Positions 26,039-34,943 of a DNA stretch of 64,000 nt are shown here, one piece after another. Every line of letters begins with the position of its first letter. The first letter of the stretch is position 1. The notes beneath the pieces were generated by a model that was not told the DNA's origin, did no database searches, and saw nothing but the letters and a program-made list of their open reading frames with translations. Source of the DNA: Streptomyces sp. Ncost-T10-10d (GTDB lineage: Bacteria; Actinomycetota; Actinomycetes; Streptomycetales; Streptomycetaceae); NCBI RefSeq assembly GCF_900091955.1, contig NZ_FMDF01000227.1, forward strand, positions 124,001 through 188,000, read 5' to 3'. The position numbers and the translations under genes are program-made.

Positions 26039-27088
26039 ATGTACGGCAGCTGCAACGGCCGGTCGGGCATGGTGCGGGTGGGTGCGGTGGCCGCGGTCGG
26101 GGCCGTTCTGCTGCTCGCGGGATGTTCCTCCTCGTCCGGCTCGTCCGGCTCGTCCCCCGGTTCCGGCGGTGCGGGGAAGGATGCCGGTGCCATCGGTCAG
26201 CGTCCCCGGGGCAGCGACCCGTACTGGGTCAACCCGGACGGGAATGCGGCCAGGCAGGTCGCCACGTACACGAAGGACGGCGACGAGGAGAACGCCGGCC
26301 TGATCGAGAAGATCGCGCGGCAGCCCGTCGGCGAGTGGATCGGCCCGGACGATCCGGAGGCCGAGGTGAAGGGCTTCACGGAGGCGGCCGAGAAGGCCGG
26401 CCGGGAAGCGCTGCTGGTCCTCTACAACATCCCGCACCGCGACTGCGGCCAGTTCTCCAAGGGCGGCGCCGCCGACGGCAATGCGTACCGGGCCTGGCTG
26501 GACGGCGTCGCCAAGGGCATCGGTGACCGGCGTGCCACGGTGATCCTGGAGCCGGACGCGCTGCTGCACATGGTCGACGGGTGCACGCCGCAGGAGTTCC
26601 ACGAGGAGCGGTACGACCTGCTGAAGGGGGCCGTCGAGCGGCTCGGGCAGCAGCCGGACACCCGCGTCTACATGGACGCCGGCAACGCCGGCTGGCGCAC
26701 CCCCGACGCGCTCTTCCAGCCGCTCCGGCGGGCGGGCATCGCAGCGGCCGACGGATTCGCTGTCAACGTCTCCAACTTCCAGACCACGGAGGCCAGTACG
26801 GACTTCGGCAGGCAGCTCTCGGCGAAGGTCGGCGACAAGCCGTTCGTCATCGACACCAGCCGCAACGGCAACGGCCCGTACAGCGGGGGCGCGCCCGAGG
26901 AGAACTGGTGCAACCCGCCCGGCCGCGCGCTCGGCGAGACGCCGACGACCGACACGGGTGACGAACTGGTCGACGCCTACCTCTGGGTCAAGCGGCCCGG
27001 CGAGTCCGACGGTGACTGCAAGGGCGGCCCGAAGGCGGGCGATTGGTGGCCCGAGTACGCGCTGGGGCTGGCCCGGGCGTCGAAATAG
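26039..27088 (+). CDS. cslZ: GH6-family glycan hydrolase CslZ, lipoprotein
   Basis: A 349-residue protein from the ATG at 26039, with a GAGGGGGA site. A lipoprotein signal ends in LLLAGC, followed by a Ser/Gly linker. The glycoside hydrolase 6 domain shows ALLVLYNIPHRDCGQF, ATVILEPDAL, NVSNFQTTE, FVIDTSRNGNGP and WCNPPGRALGE ... LWVKRPGESDG. GH6 enzymes cleave beta-1,4-glucans by inversion. In S. coelicolor/lividans the matching gene next to glxA-cslA is cslZ (SCO2838, from memory), which trims or releases the CslA-made tip glycan. Here it converges with glxA. Confidence 0.9.
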   Translation: MYGSCNGRSGMVRVGAVAAVGAVLLLAGCSSSSGSSGSSPGSGGAGKDAGAIGQRPRGSDPYWVNPDGNAARQVATYTKDGDEENAGLIEKIARQPVGEWIGPDDPEAEVKGFTEAAEKAGREALLVLYNIPHRDCGQFSKGGAADGNAYRAWLDGVAKGIGDRRATVILEPDALLHMVDGCTPQEFHEERYDLLKGAVERLGQQPDTRVYMDAGNAGWRTPDALFQPLRRAGIAAADGFAVNVSNFQTTEASTDFGRQLSAKVGDKPFVIDTSRNGNGPYSGGAPEENWCNPPGRALGETPTTDTGDELVDAYLWVKRPGESDGDCKGGPKAGDWWPEYALGLARASK

Positions 27089-27091
27089 GGT

Positions 27092-27122
27092 GCGGGGCGC
27101 CCCGAATCACCGGACGCCCCGC
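27092..27122. terminator. Hairpin between cslZ and glxA
   Basis: GCGGGGCG at 27092-27099 pairs with CGCCCCGC at 27115-27122. It sits 3 bases after the cslZ stop and before the end of the convergent glxA. Confidence 0.6.
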
Positions 27123-27137
27123 CCCGGGGACCCGCAC

Positions 27138-29072
27138 TTATGGCACGTCGACCCACGTCGCGTCGGACGGCGTCCCCCTGTCGTCCGTCACGAACAGCAT
27201 GTACCACCCCGACGGCACCAACGCCCGGTTCCCCGGCACCGTCACCGTGATCCCGCCCGCCGTCCTCTTCAGGCCCAGCGCCACCGACCGCTGGTCGGTG
27301 TCCGTGACATGGGTGACCGCACTCGGCCGTATCAGCTTCGCCGAGGTGATCGGCGCCCCGTGCGCCGTCGTGAATCTGCCCGTGCCGCCGCGTCGGACGG
27401 TCTTCGGTCCGGCCGTCAGCTCCGGGCGCGAACCGCGGTACCTGTACGGCGGCGTGTAGATCTCGATGCGCTGCTCGAAGACGCCCGGCCGGGTGTTCGC
27501 CCGGTCCGCGTAGAGCGAGTCCGAGCCGAAGACCATGACCCGGCCGTCGGGGAGGAGTACGGAACCCGAGTGGTAGTTGCGGCCCACCGCCGGGTCGGCG
27601 ACCCGCTTGTACGTGTCCGTCCTCGGGTCGTACAGCCGGGCCTGCAGCACATTGGACCCACCGCGCCCGCGGTAGTCGTGGGAGCCGCCGGTGACCAGCA
27701 GCGAGTCGTCGGGGAGGAGGGAGGCGCTCGGATAACGGGTGCCTTTCTCCAGCGAGGCGCCGTCCCGGAACCTCGGGGAGGGGTCCTTCAGGTCGACCAG
27801 ACGTGACTTCGCGCTCGACCTGTCGGACTCGCCGACCCCTCCACCGCCGATGACCATGAACTTCTCGTCCTGGGCCGGGGGCAGCCGTACCGTTGCCGAG
27901 GTCTCCATCTCGTCGGCGTCGCTCAGGCCGGGGATCTTTCTGAAACTGTTCGTCGTCAGGTCCCAGATGCCGGGCTCGCGGCCGACATCGGCGGGGCCGT
28001 ATCCGGCGTTCGAACCGGAGTAGAAGAGCTTCCCGTCGTTCAGCAGGAAGACCGCGGGGTACGTGGGGAACCTCCGGACGATGCCGGTGTACTGCCACTT
28101 CCTGGTCTTCGGGTCGTAGATCTCGTCCTTGCCGGGGACGATCTGCCCGATCTCGTCCAGTCCGGAGAGGGCGAGGACACTGCCGTCCCGGAGGGTGGTC
28201 AGCGTCGGGTACCAGCGCGCCTCGTTCATCGGGTCGACGGTGATGTACTTCTCCGCCACCGGGTCGAACTCGAAGGCTTCCCGGATGCCCTGGAAGTCCT
28301 TCTTGTCGAGGGCGAGCTTCTGCGCGATTCCGTACACGTTCCGTGCGTCGGAGCCGGTCAGGCCCGCGATCCGGTAGTTGTCCTCGGTGCCCGTTCCGTA
28401 CTCCTCACCGGATTTCCGTGCCTCGACATAGATCCGGCCGAGGCCGGCGTCGTTGCGCAGGAACGCGCCGGTCCTCCGGTCGAAGACCTTGGTGGCCCTC
28501 TCGACCAGCACCGGATCCTTGGAGACGAACGTCCTGCCGTTCGCGCTGCCCGTGAACCGAGTGCCCGCGGGCAGGGTGATCGGCTTGTCCGGGTCCTCGT
28601 TGTGGACGATCATCAGCCCGCCGGCCTTGGTGACATCGCCCTTGAGCTTCTCGTAACGCCTGGTGCCGCCGGCTATGAGCAGCTTGCCGTCGGGCAGCTG
28701 GGTGTGACCCGAGCAGAACATGTCCTTGGGCGTGGGTATGTTCTTGAACTCATCGGTCTTCGGGTCCCACAGCACCGAGCGGAAGCTCTTCGCGTCGAAG
28801 TTCTTCCGGTTGTTGCCGGAGCCCGCGACGAGCAGCACCTTGCCGGTGTGCAGCAGGGCCGCGTGGATCGTATTGATCCGGTACCCGGAAGGGATGTCCA
28901 GGAAGTCCCAGTGGCCGTTCGCGGCCGTGTAGTCCGGCTTATTGATCTTGTACTCGTGGTAGCGCTCGCTGCTGAAGCGGTACACCCACGGCCCGTTCGC
29001 TCCCGAGAGTGCCAGGACCACCGCCGTACTGATCGCCATGCGGCGGGTACGGAGACTCGGACGGTACTTCAT
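27138..29072 (-). CDS. glxA: Radical copper oxidase GlxA (galactose-oxidase-like)
   Basis: A 644-residue protein with an N-terminal signal or anchor helix (MAISTAVVLALSGANGPWVY). Kelch-like beta-propeller repeats include LLVAGSGNN, KLLIAGGTRRYE and SLLVTGGSHDYRG. MFCSGHTQLPDG contains the cysteine (C120) that forms the Tyr-Cys radical cofactor in this family, and a C-terminal Ig-like domain has PSGWYMLFVTDD. GlxA oxidises the tip glycan made by CslA and needs copper delivered by Sco/ECuC proteins (established in S. lividans). Its ATG overlaps the cslA stop by 4 bp, so the two are co-translated. Confidence 0.95.
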   Translation of the reverse strand: MKYRPSLRTRRMAISTAVVLALSGANGPWVYRFSSERYHEYKINKPDYTAANGHWDFLDIPSGYRINTIHAALLHTGKVLLVAGSGNNRKNFDAKSFRSVLWDPKTDEFKNIPTPKDMFCSGHTQLPDGKLLIAGGTRRYEKLKGDVTKAGGLMIVHNEDPDKPITLPAGTRFTGSANGRTFVSKDPVLVERATKVFDRRTGAFLRNDAGLGRIYVEARKSGEEYGTGTEDNYRIAGLTGSDARNVYGIAQKLALDKKDFQGIREAFEFDPVAEKYITVDPMNEARWYPTLTTLRDGSVLALSGLDEIGQIVPGKDEIYDPKTRKWQYTGIVRRFPTYPAVFLLNDGKLFYSGSNAGYGPADVGREPGIWDLTTNSFRKIPGLSDADEMETSATVRLPPAQDEKFMVIGGGGVGESDRSSAKSRLVDLKDPSPRFRDGASLEKGTRYPSASLLPDDSLLVTGGSHDYRGRGGSNVLQARLYDPRTDTYKRVADPAVGRNYHSGSVLLPDGRVMVFGSDSLYADRANTRPGVFEQRIEIYTPPYRYRGSRPELTAGPKTVRRGGTGRFTTAHGAPITSAKLIRPSAVTHVTDTDQRSVALGLKRTAGGITVTVPGNRALVPSGWYMLFVTDDRGTPSDATWVDVP

Positions 29073-30973
29073 CGTTCATGTCCCCCAAGAGCGGTCTGCA
29101 TGGTCTGTTCGTCCTCGGCCCGCTCGGGATCGGCCTGTATGCGTGCCGGCTGCGGGAGTGGGGTGGTGCGGCGCTTCCGCTTCTCCGTGCGGACGGTGTA
29201 CTGCCAGCCGAGGATCGGTGCCGCGGTGATCAGCAGCGCCATGGCGGCCCAGGTGAGCATCGCCGGATGGCTGTGTCCGCGTACGAAGGAGGCGGCGATG
29301 GAGCCGCCGAAGACCACAATGAAGACGAGGTGGATCCGGAAGGTGCCGAAGAGGGTGTCCGGGCTGGACGAGTCGCCCTTGGGTGTCACCACGAACGAGC
29401 TCTTGCGGCGCAGCACGGCATCCAGCAGCGAGCGTGCGTAGACCGGGGCGGAGAGCGCGGACATCATCATGCCGGCCAGGCCGCCGGAGCCCTCGGGCTC
29501 GTGCGGTGAGACATTGTGCCGCCGGTTCCAGATGTACAGGCCGATCTGGAGCGCCGAGGCATTGCCGTACAGCATCATCCAGACCGTCGGGTCGATCTGC
29601 ACGCCCGAGGCGCCCATCCCCAGGAACAGTGCGCAACTCAGTGCCGCGAGGATCCAGTTCAGGGCGGACATCGGGTAGAAGATGATCATCATGGTGTAGT
29701 TGAAGAGCTTGCCCACGGGGAGCGAGAAGAGGCCCCTCCCGTACTGCTTGAGGATCGTCTCGTACGTTCCCCGTGACCAGCGGAGCTGCTGGGTGAAGAA
29801 GTCCGTCCACGCGGTCGGGCCCTCGCCGACGGCCAGCACGTCCGGGGTGTAGACCGAGCGCCACTTGCGGCCGGTCCGCGGATTGCGGGCGCGGTGCATC
29901 TCGAAGCCGGTCGCCATGTCCTCGGTGATCGAGTCGTACAGGCCGCCGATCTGCTTGAGGGCCGAGATCCGCACCGCGTTGCTGGTGCCGACGAACATCG
30001 GGGCGCCGTAGCGGTTGCCCGCGCGCTGGATCAGTGCGTGGAAGAGGAACTGCTGGGACTCGGCGGCCTTGGTGACCAACGTGTCGTAGTTGCCGTAGAC
30101 CTGCGGGCCGATGACGAAGCCGACGTCCGGGTCGCGGAAGTAGCCGAGCATCCGCTCCAGATAGTTGGGCAGCGGTACGTGATCGGTGTCGACGGAGGCG
30201 AAGAAGTCGTACGCGCCGCCGTGCGCGTCCAGCCAGGCGTTGTAGTTGCCGTGCTTGGTCCTCGCGCGGTGCGCACCCTCGGCCCGGTTCCAGCGCGCGA
30301 CGCCCTTGCGGGTGAAGTGGTGCACCCCGAGCCGGACGCAGACCTCTTTCACGGCCGGGTCGTCGCCCTCGTCGAGCAGCCAGACGTGCACCGTCCCGCG
30401 GTGCCGGATGCGGACCGCGGCCCGGAGGGTCTTCTTCACCATCGCCAGGGGCTCCTTGCCCGGGACGAAGGAGGTGAGGAAGGCGACCCTGGTGCCGGTC
30501 TCCGGTACGACCGGGACCGGGTCGCGCGCGACCAGCGTCGCGTGCGCGTTCGACAGGACGTTCAGCGTGCGGAAGAGCTCGATCAGGCCGATCGAGACCA
30601 GCATCACGATGTCGAGGACCAGCAGCGTGTCGTTCTTGAGGTTCGGGTCGCGCCGGGTCCAGTGATCCGGCTGCATGAGCCAGACGAACAGACCGAGCGA
30701 GACGAGGGGCGCGGCGCCCAGCAGGAGCGCCGCGCGGATTCTGTGCGGCTCCTGCGAGAGCAGCGAGCGGTACTGCACCCGGTACGGTCTGCCCGGATCG
30801 GGCCGGGTCAGCGGGCCGGCGAGCCGGCTGTAGTGCTCGTAGTCGTAACGTGGCAACGCATTCTTCGGGTGCCGCCGTCGTTCCCCGGTCCTCGGCTGCG
30901 CCGGTATCCGGAGCTGAGTGGTCCGGGAAGGGTCGTTGTTCTGCTGCCGGGCGCCTGTCGGCGTCGACGTCAT
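29069..30973 (-). CDS. cslA: Cellulose synthase-like glycosyltransferase CslA
   Basis: A 634-residue membrane GT2 enzyme. Motifs are SVDTDHVPLPN (DxD), ITEDMATGFEMH (TED) and QQLRWSRGT (QxxRW). Two membrane helices lie before the catalytic domain and four to six after it. CslA makes a beta-glucan-like polymer at hyphal tips, needed for tip protection, aerial growth and attachment (established for S. coelicolor SCO2836). The Pro/Arg-rich N terminus is cytoplasmic. It is first in a two-gene operon with glxA. Confidence 0.95.
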   Translation of the reverse strand: MTSTPTGARQQNNDPSRTTQLRIPAQPRTGERRRHPKNALPRYDYEHYSRLAGPLTRPDPGRPYRVQYRSLLSQEPHRIRAALLLGAAPLVSLGLFVWLMQPDHWTRRDPNLKNDTLLVLDIVMLVSIGLIELFRTLNVLSNAHATLVARDPVPVVPETGTRVAFLTSFVPGKEPLAMVKKTLRAAVRIRHRGTVHVWLLDEGDDPAVKEVCVRLGVHHFTRKGVARWNRAEGAHRARTKHGNYNAWLDAHGGAYDFFASVDTDHVPLPNYLERMLGYFRDPDVGFVIGPQVYGNYDTLVTKAAESQQFLFHALIQRAGNRYGAPMFVGTSNAVRISALKQIGGLYDSITEDMATGFEMHRARNPRTGRKWRSVYTPDVLAVGEGPTAWTDFFTQQLRWSRGTYETILKQYGRGLFSLPVGKLFNYTMMIIFYPMSALNWILAALSCALFLGMGASGVQIDPTVWMMLYGNASALQIGLYIWNRRHNVSPHEPEGSGGLAGMMMSALSAPVYARSLLDAVLRRKSSFVVTPKGDSSSPDTLFGTFRIHLVFIVVFGGSIAASFVRGHSHPAMLTWAAMALLITAAPILGWQYTVRTEKRKRRTTPLPQPARIQADPERAEDEQTMQTALGGHER

Positions 30974-31447
30974 GGGTCATCCCCCTGCACGCGTGGTCAG
31001 TGCGTGGTTGGTCGGTCGTCTCGGCCACGGCGATTCCCTGTCGGTCGCCGCGGACGACATCAATGGCGGGCGACTTTCCGCTCAGACACGGAACGGCGCC
31101 CTTCCGGCTGTCCGGTGCCTCCCCGGCATCTGTCCCTGAGCGGGGCCCCCACCCCACGTAGCGGACAGCCGGAGACGTCCCCCTCTGCATCCCCCAACTG
31201 CACGGCACATCAGCCTGGTTGGAGCTGACGACCTCTAGACAGGTTGTCCGACCCCGGTCCCGATCGCAAGGGTGAAAAGGGTGGGTTGCCAGTCATGTGT
31301 TCGATTTGTGGAGCCCTTGCGGAAGGGGTGCGCGGAGGCGTAAGCGAAGGCTCTTCGGGCCTCTGGGTGACGGGGTGGTGACTGTGTGGCAGCCGTATGC
31401 CGCTTGCGGGTCCCGTGAAAGTGGCGATGCGGGGGGTGTGAACGAGC
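30974..31447. other. Long intergenic region upstream of cslA
   Basis: About 475 bases between the cslA start and the tRNA-Lys terminator. It should carry the cslA-glxA promoter. No frame shows convincing codon bias and no clear operator was found. AT-rich patches (about 31255-31310) are the most promoter-like part. Confidence 0.5.
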
Positions 31448-31478
31448 AAGGCCCCCTCACGTGTGGTGAGGGGGCCTT
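31448..31478 (-). terminator. Terminator of tRNA-Lys copy 1
   Basis: AAGGCCCCCTCAC at 31448-31460 is perfectly complementary to GTGAGGGGGCCTT at 31466-31478, a 13-bp stem with a 5-base loop. It lies 9 bases beyond the 3' end of the tRNA on the minus strand. Confidence 0.8.
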
Positions 31479-31487
31479 GACTCTGCG

Positions 31488-31561
31488 TGCGCCGCCAGGG
31501 ACTCGAACCCCGGACCCGCTGATTAAGAGTCAGCTGCTCTAACCAACTGAGCTAGCGGCGC
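31488..31561 (-). tRNA. tRNA-Lys (anticodon CUU), copy 1
   Basis: A 74-base cloverleaf. The acceptor stem is GCGCCGC/GCGGCGC, the anticodon arm GCTGA-CTCTTAA-TCAGC gives anticodon CUU, and the T arm contains GGTTCGAGTCC. CCA is not encoded. The same sequence occurs at 39759-39832 and 51282-51355. Confidence 0.97.
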
Positions 31562-31745
31562 CTGCTGACCTGAAGAACTCTACCCGAAGGTGAGGTGTGC
31601 TCCCGACCATTTCCGGTCCCTCACGGCCTGTCGGATGGTCGTTTTTTCTCTTCTGTCCGTCAAAATGCGATATGTCAGGAGAGTCGAGACACTGGCGCCC
31701 GTGCAGATGCGCCGAAGGATCTTGACGAGTGAGGAGGGGAATCGC

Positions 31746-33110
31746 ATGACTGTGCCGGCTTTCGAGGAGTACGTACCTGCCAGTGACTGCACCTGTGCGG
31801 GATGCGCCGCACAACGGCGCACTGCCGCCGGCGCCCTGCCCGTGCGGTACGGAGGTCATCCGGCCGCACATGGCGCGCGCCGCGCGCTGGTGCTGGTCAC
31901 CGCGGCCGGAGTGGTGCTGAGCACCGGCGTGGCCGAGGCGGCGCGTGCGCCGGGCGGCCGGGCGGCGGAGGCGACCGGAGCCGCCCGTACGGACGAGGCG
32001 ACGATGTCGGTGGACCCGGAGACCCTGGCCGACGAGGACGACCCGCTCGCCCCGGTCGACCGGGATCCGGACAGTCCGCAGGGCGGCCCGGGGCCGCTGC
32101 GGGGCACGGGGGCGTCGGGCCCGCCCTCGTCCACCGGGACCACATTGCGCAAGACCAGCCGGGCCGCGATCATCAACCGCGCGAAGAAATGGGTGTCCGC
32201 GCAGGTTCCGTACAGCATGAACAAGTACTGGTCCGACGGCTACCGGCAGGACTGCTCCGGCTATGTGTCGATGGCCTGGAACCTGCCCGGCAACGAGTGG
32301 ACCGGCAGCCTCGCCACCTACGGGAAGAAGATCGCGCGGGCGAAGCTGCAGCCCGGCGACATCCTGCTCTTCCACAATCCGGCCGACCCCACGAAGGGCT
32401 CGCACGTCACGATCTTCGGCGGCTGGACCAACTCCACGCACACCCACTACACGGCGTACGAGCAGACGAAGCCGCACACCCGCAAGCAGACGACGCCCAT
32501 GGCGTACTGGACCAACTCCGCCAAGTACGTCGCGTACCGCTACAAGTCGCTCAGCAGCGACAGCGGAGTGTCGACGAAGGCGTTCCCGGGCGCCGGGAAG
32601 TTCGGTACCGGAGTCAGCAACACATACGTCACCCAGCTCGGGAAGATGCTCGCGGACCGGGGTGGCAAGCGCTTCTACAAGGTCGGCCCCGGGCCGGGCT
32701 GGGGCGACGCCGACCGGCGCGCGACCCGGGCTTTCCAGCAGGCTCAGGGCTGGAAGGGCAAGGAAGCGGACGGCATCCCCGGCCCCGACACCTGGCACCG
32801 CCTGGCCAACGGGACCGGTCGCGACATTCCCGCCGCCGGAAGCGGGAGCGGCCGGGGCGATTCGAACCCGGCTTCGAAGTTCCCCGGGCGGGGCTATTTC
32901 CGGCCCGGTCGGTCGAACGGCCATGTCGACAGGCTCGGCAAGCAGTTGGTGAAGAAGGGATACGGCAAGCACTACCAGTCGGGACCGGGGACCCGCTGGA
33001 CCGAGGCGGACCGGCGCAATGTCGAGGCCTTCCAGCGGGCCCAGGGCTGGCGGGGCGGAGCGGCCGACGGCTACCCCGGCCCGGAGACCTGGCGACGACT
33101 CTTCGCGTGA
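31746..33110 (+). CDS. Secreted NlpC/P60-like protein with two peptidoglycan-binding domains
   Basis: A 454-residue protein from the ATG at 31746, with gaggagggg upstream. A short cysteine-rich N terminus (CTCAGC) precedes a signal-like helix (RRALVLVTAAGVVLSTGVAE). The central domain has YRQDCSGYVSMAW (Cys nucleophile context) and GSHVTIFGGW (His), as in NlpC/P60-type amidases/endopeptidases. Two C-terminal peptidoglycan-binding-1 repeats follow (AFQQAQGWKGKEADGIPGPD; AFQRAQGWRGGAADGYPGPE). It probably cuts or remodels peptidoglycan. Its place beside cslA and lpmP fits a role in opening the wall for glycan export; this is inference. Confidence 0.85.
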   Translation: MTVPAFEEYVPASDCTCAGCAAQRRTAAGALPVRYGGHPAAHGARRALVLVTAAGVVLSTGVAEAARAPGGRAAEATGAARTDEATMSVDPETLADEDDPLAPVDRDPDSPQGGPGPLRGTGASGPPSSTGTTLRKTSRAAIINRAKKWVSAQVPYSMNKYWSDGYRQDCSGYVSMAWNLPGNEWTGSLATYGKKIARAKLQPGDILLFHNPADPTKGSHVTIFGGWTNSTHTHYTAYEQTKPHTRKQTTPMAYWTNSAKYVAYRYKSLSSDSGVSTKAFPGAGKFGTGVSNTYVTQLGKMLADRGGKRFYKVGPGPGWGDADRRATRAFQQAQGWKGKEADGIPGPDTWHRLANGTGRDIPAAGSGSGRGDSNPASKFPGRGYFRPGRSNGHVDRLGKQLVKKGYGKHYQSGPGTRWTEADRRNVEAFQRAQGWRGGAADGYPGPETWRRLFA

Positions 33111-33135
33111 CAGAACGGACATGACGGAGGCGGGA

Positions 33136-34785
33136 ATGGGATCCACGGTGTCGGACAGCTCCGGAACCCCGGAGAACGCGAGGGAACGGGAAGGGAGGCG
33201 GGAGCAGGGGGAGACGCCGGTGCGGGTGTGGAGTCCGGACCGGCTGAAGGCGTGCGACGGGGCGGGGAAAGCGGGCGAGGAGACGGCTCCGGATCCGGGG
33301 AGCGGTGCGGGGGCGGCTTCGGGTTCGGGTAACGGTGCGGGCCCGGGGGCCGTCCCGGACGGGGAGCCGGGTGCCGGTCCCGACTCGGTGGTCGACCTTG
33401 TGCTGGACCTGGTCCCGGGTGGGGCCGTGGACTCCGCAACCCTCGGTGCGACCTCGGCCTCGGTATCGGTTCCGGCCGTGGGCGCCGCTCCCGTCCCGGA
33501 CGTCGCGCCCGCTCCGGCCCTGACCGACCACCGCACCGGGCCCGGTTCCGGCACCCCGTCCCCGTCCTCGTCCACGAACCGGGTCGTTCCCGACATCGTC
33601 TTCGACCCCCTCCCCGTCGCCGGGGGTGACGGGGCCGGGCAGTCCGCCGACGCCCCACGGAGGACCGAGCGGCATCACGCGGTCATCGCCCATGAGCGGC
33701 CCGCCACCATCCCCGTGCACCTGCTCTTCCGTGAGGGCTCCGAGCGCGCAGACGCGGCCGCGCTCCCTGCAGGTGTGATGCGGAGGGGGGACGACGGTGA
33801 CGAGCCGGCGGCGGGGGTGCCTCAGCCGCCCGTGCCGAGGGGGCCGCAGGTGCCGCCCCCGACGCGGCCGGCGCCGGTCGGTGATCCACAGCTTGCCGAG
33901 CGGCCGGGGCCCGCGCTGCCCGGCTGGGTGGCACTGCTCGCCGGGCTGGCCGGGATCGTTGCCGGTGGTGCTGTCCTCTGGTGGGTCGGCGCGCTGCCCG
34001 CCGCCGCGCTCGCCCGGTTCGGGATCGGCTCGCGTCCGTACGACGGGATCGGTTCCGGCGTCTGGGCGGGCCTCGCCGCGCTGGTGATGGTGGTGATCTT
34101 CGCGCTCGGCGGCCTGGGCCGCGGACGGGCCGGGTACGCCTGGGTGCTGACGCTCTTCGGCGAGTACCGGGGGAGTGTGCGGCGGACCGGGCTGATGTGG
34201 ATCAGCCCGCTGCTGCTGCGTCGCCGGGTCGACGTACGCCTGCGGCACTGGCGCAGCGAACCGCTCCCCGCCGTGGATGCCAACGGTACGGCGCTGCGCG
34301 TCGTCGTCCTCGTCGTCTGGCGGATCAGGGACACCGTACGGGCGACGCTCGGGGTCGCGGACCACGAGGCGTATCTGCGTGAGCAGGTCGAGGCGGCGAT
34401 GGCCCGGGTCCTCTCGCAGCTGCCCGCCGACGCCTTCCAGGAGGACGCGCACACCCTGCGCGACGCGGAGGCCGTCGGTGATGCCCTGACCCGGATGCTG
34501 AAGGCGGACTGCGAACCCGTCGGCGTCGAGGTCTACTCGGCGCAGCCGACCGGAATCGAGTACGCACCGGAGGTCGCCGCGGCCATGCAGCGCCGCCGGA
34601 TCGCCGCCATCGACGCCAAGCATCGTGACAGTGTGCTGACTTCGGTGGTTGACGCCGTGGACGACACTGTCAACCGGCTGACCTCGAGGGGGCTCGTGGA
34701 GCTGGACGACTACGAACGGAAGGCGCTGGTCAAGGACTTGACGGTGGCCTTCTACACCGGACGCAGTGGCGGGGAGGGCGCCTGA
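33136..34785 (+). CDS. SPFH/Band-7 domain membrane protein
   Basis: A 549-residue protein; the ATG at 33136 is preferred because ggagg lies 5 bases upstream (an in-frame ATG at 33121 lacks this). A long, disordered, Pro/Gly/Ala-rich N-terminal region (about 250 residues) leads to two membrane helices (WVALLAGLAGIVAGGAVLWW and AALVMVVIFALGGLG). The SPFH domain follows, with SVRRTGLMWISPLLLRRRVD and GTALRVVVLVVWRI. SPFH proteins scaffold membrane microdomains. It lies 25 bases after the NlpC-like gene, so they are probably one operon. Confidence 0.85.
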   Translation: MGSTVSDSSGTPENAREREGRREQGETPVRVWSPDRLKACDGAGKAGEETAPDPGSGAGAASGSGNGAGPGAVPDGEPGAGPDSVVDLVLDLVPGGAVDSATLGATSASVSVPAVGAAPVPDVAPAPALTDHRTGPGSGTPSPSSSTNRVVPDIVFDPLPVAGGDGAGQSADAPRRTERHHAVIAHERPATIPVHLLFREGSERADAAALPAGVMRRGDDGDEPAAGVPQPPVPRGPQVPPPTRPAPVGDPQLAERPGPALPGWVALLAGLAGIVAGGAVLWWVGALPAAALARFGIGSRPYDGIGSGVWAGLAALVMVVIFALGGLGRGRAGYAWVLTLFGEYRGSVRRTGLMWISPLLLRRRVDVRLRHWRSEPLPAVDANGTALRVVVLVVWRIRDTVRATLGVADHEAYLREQVEAAMARVLSQLPADAFQEDAHTLRDAEAVGDALTRMLKADCEPVGVEVYSAQPTGIEYAPEVAAAMQRRRIAAIDAKHRDSVLTSVVDAVDDTVNRLTSRGLVELDDYERKALVKDLTVAFYTGRSGGEGA

Positions 34786-34831
34786 GGGCTTCCGGGGGCG
34801 CTCCGGTGGCGAAGCGGAATCCAGCTCCCAT

Positions 34832-34842
34832 TGGTCTGGACA
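34832..34842. promoter_or_regulatory. DasR/HutC-type operator-like site 1 upstream of lpmP
   Basis: TGGTCTGGACA is one step from the DasR core TGGTCTAGACC and also resembles the local phosphonate operator core GGTCTGGACC. It lies exactly 40 bases before the second, better site. Confidence 0.45.
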
Positions 34843-34871
34843 TGTTCATGTCGCGTCAATAATCTAAGGCT

Positions 34872-34882
34872 TGGTCTAGACC
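34872..34882. promoter_or_regulatory. DasR-responsive element (dre)-like site 2 upstream of lpmP
   Basis: TTGGTCTAGACCGC contains a perfect TGGTCTAGACC core, as in the dre consensus ACTGGTCTAGACCACT. DasR is the GlcNAc-responsive GntR repressor that controls chitinases and chitin-active LPMOs in Streptomyces. The site is about 60 bases before the lpmP start. Confidence 0.65.
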
Positions 34883-34943
34883 GCAGCACATGCGCGCAGC
34901 AGGGCTCATGGAACCTCCCCCACGTTCTTGAGGAGCGACAGCA

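Noticed and set aside
31488..31561. Attachment site of an integrative element at tRNA-Lys
   Set aside because: No integrase gene, no excisionase and no partial tRNA repeat that would mark att sites next to any of the three copies. The three copies are full-length genes with terminators.
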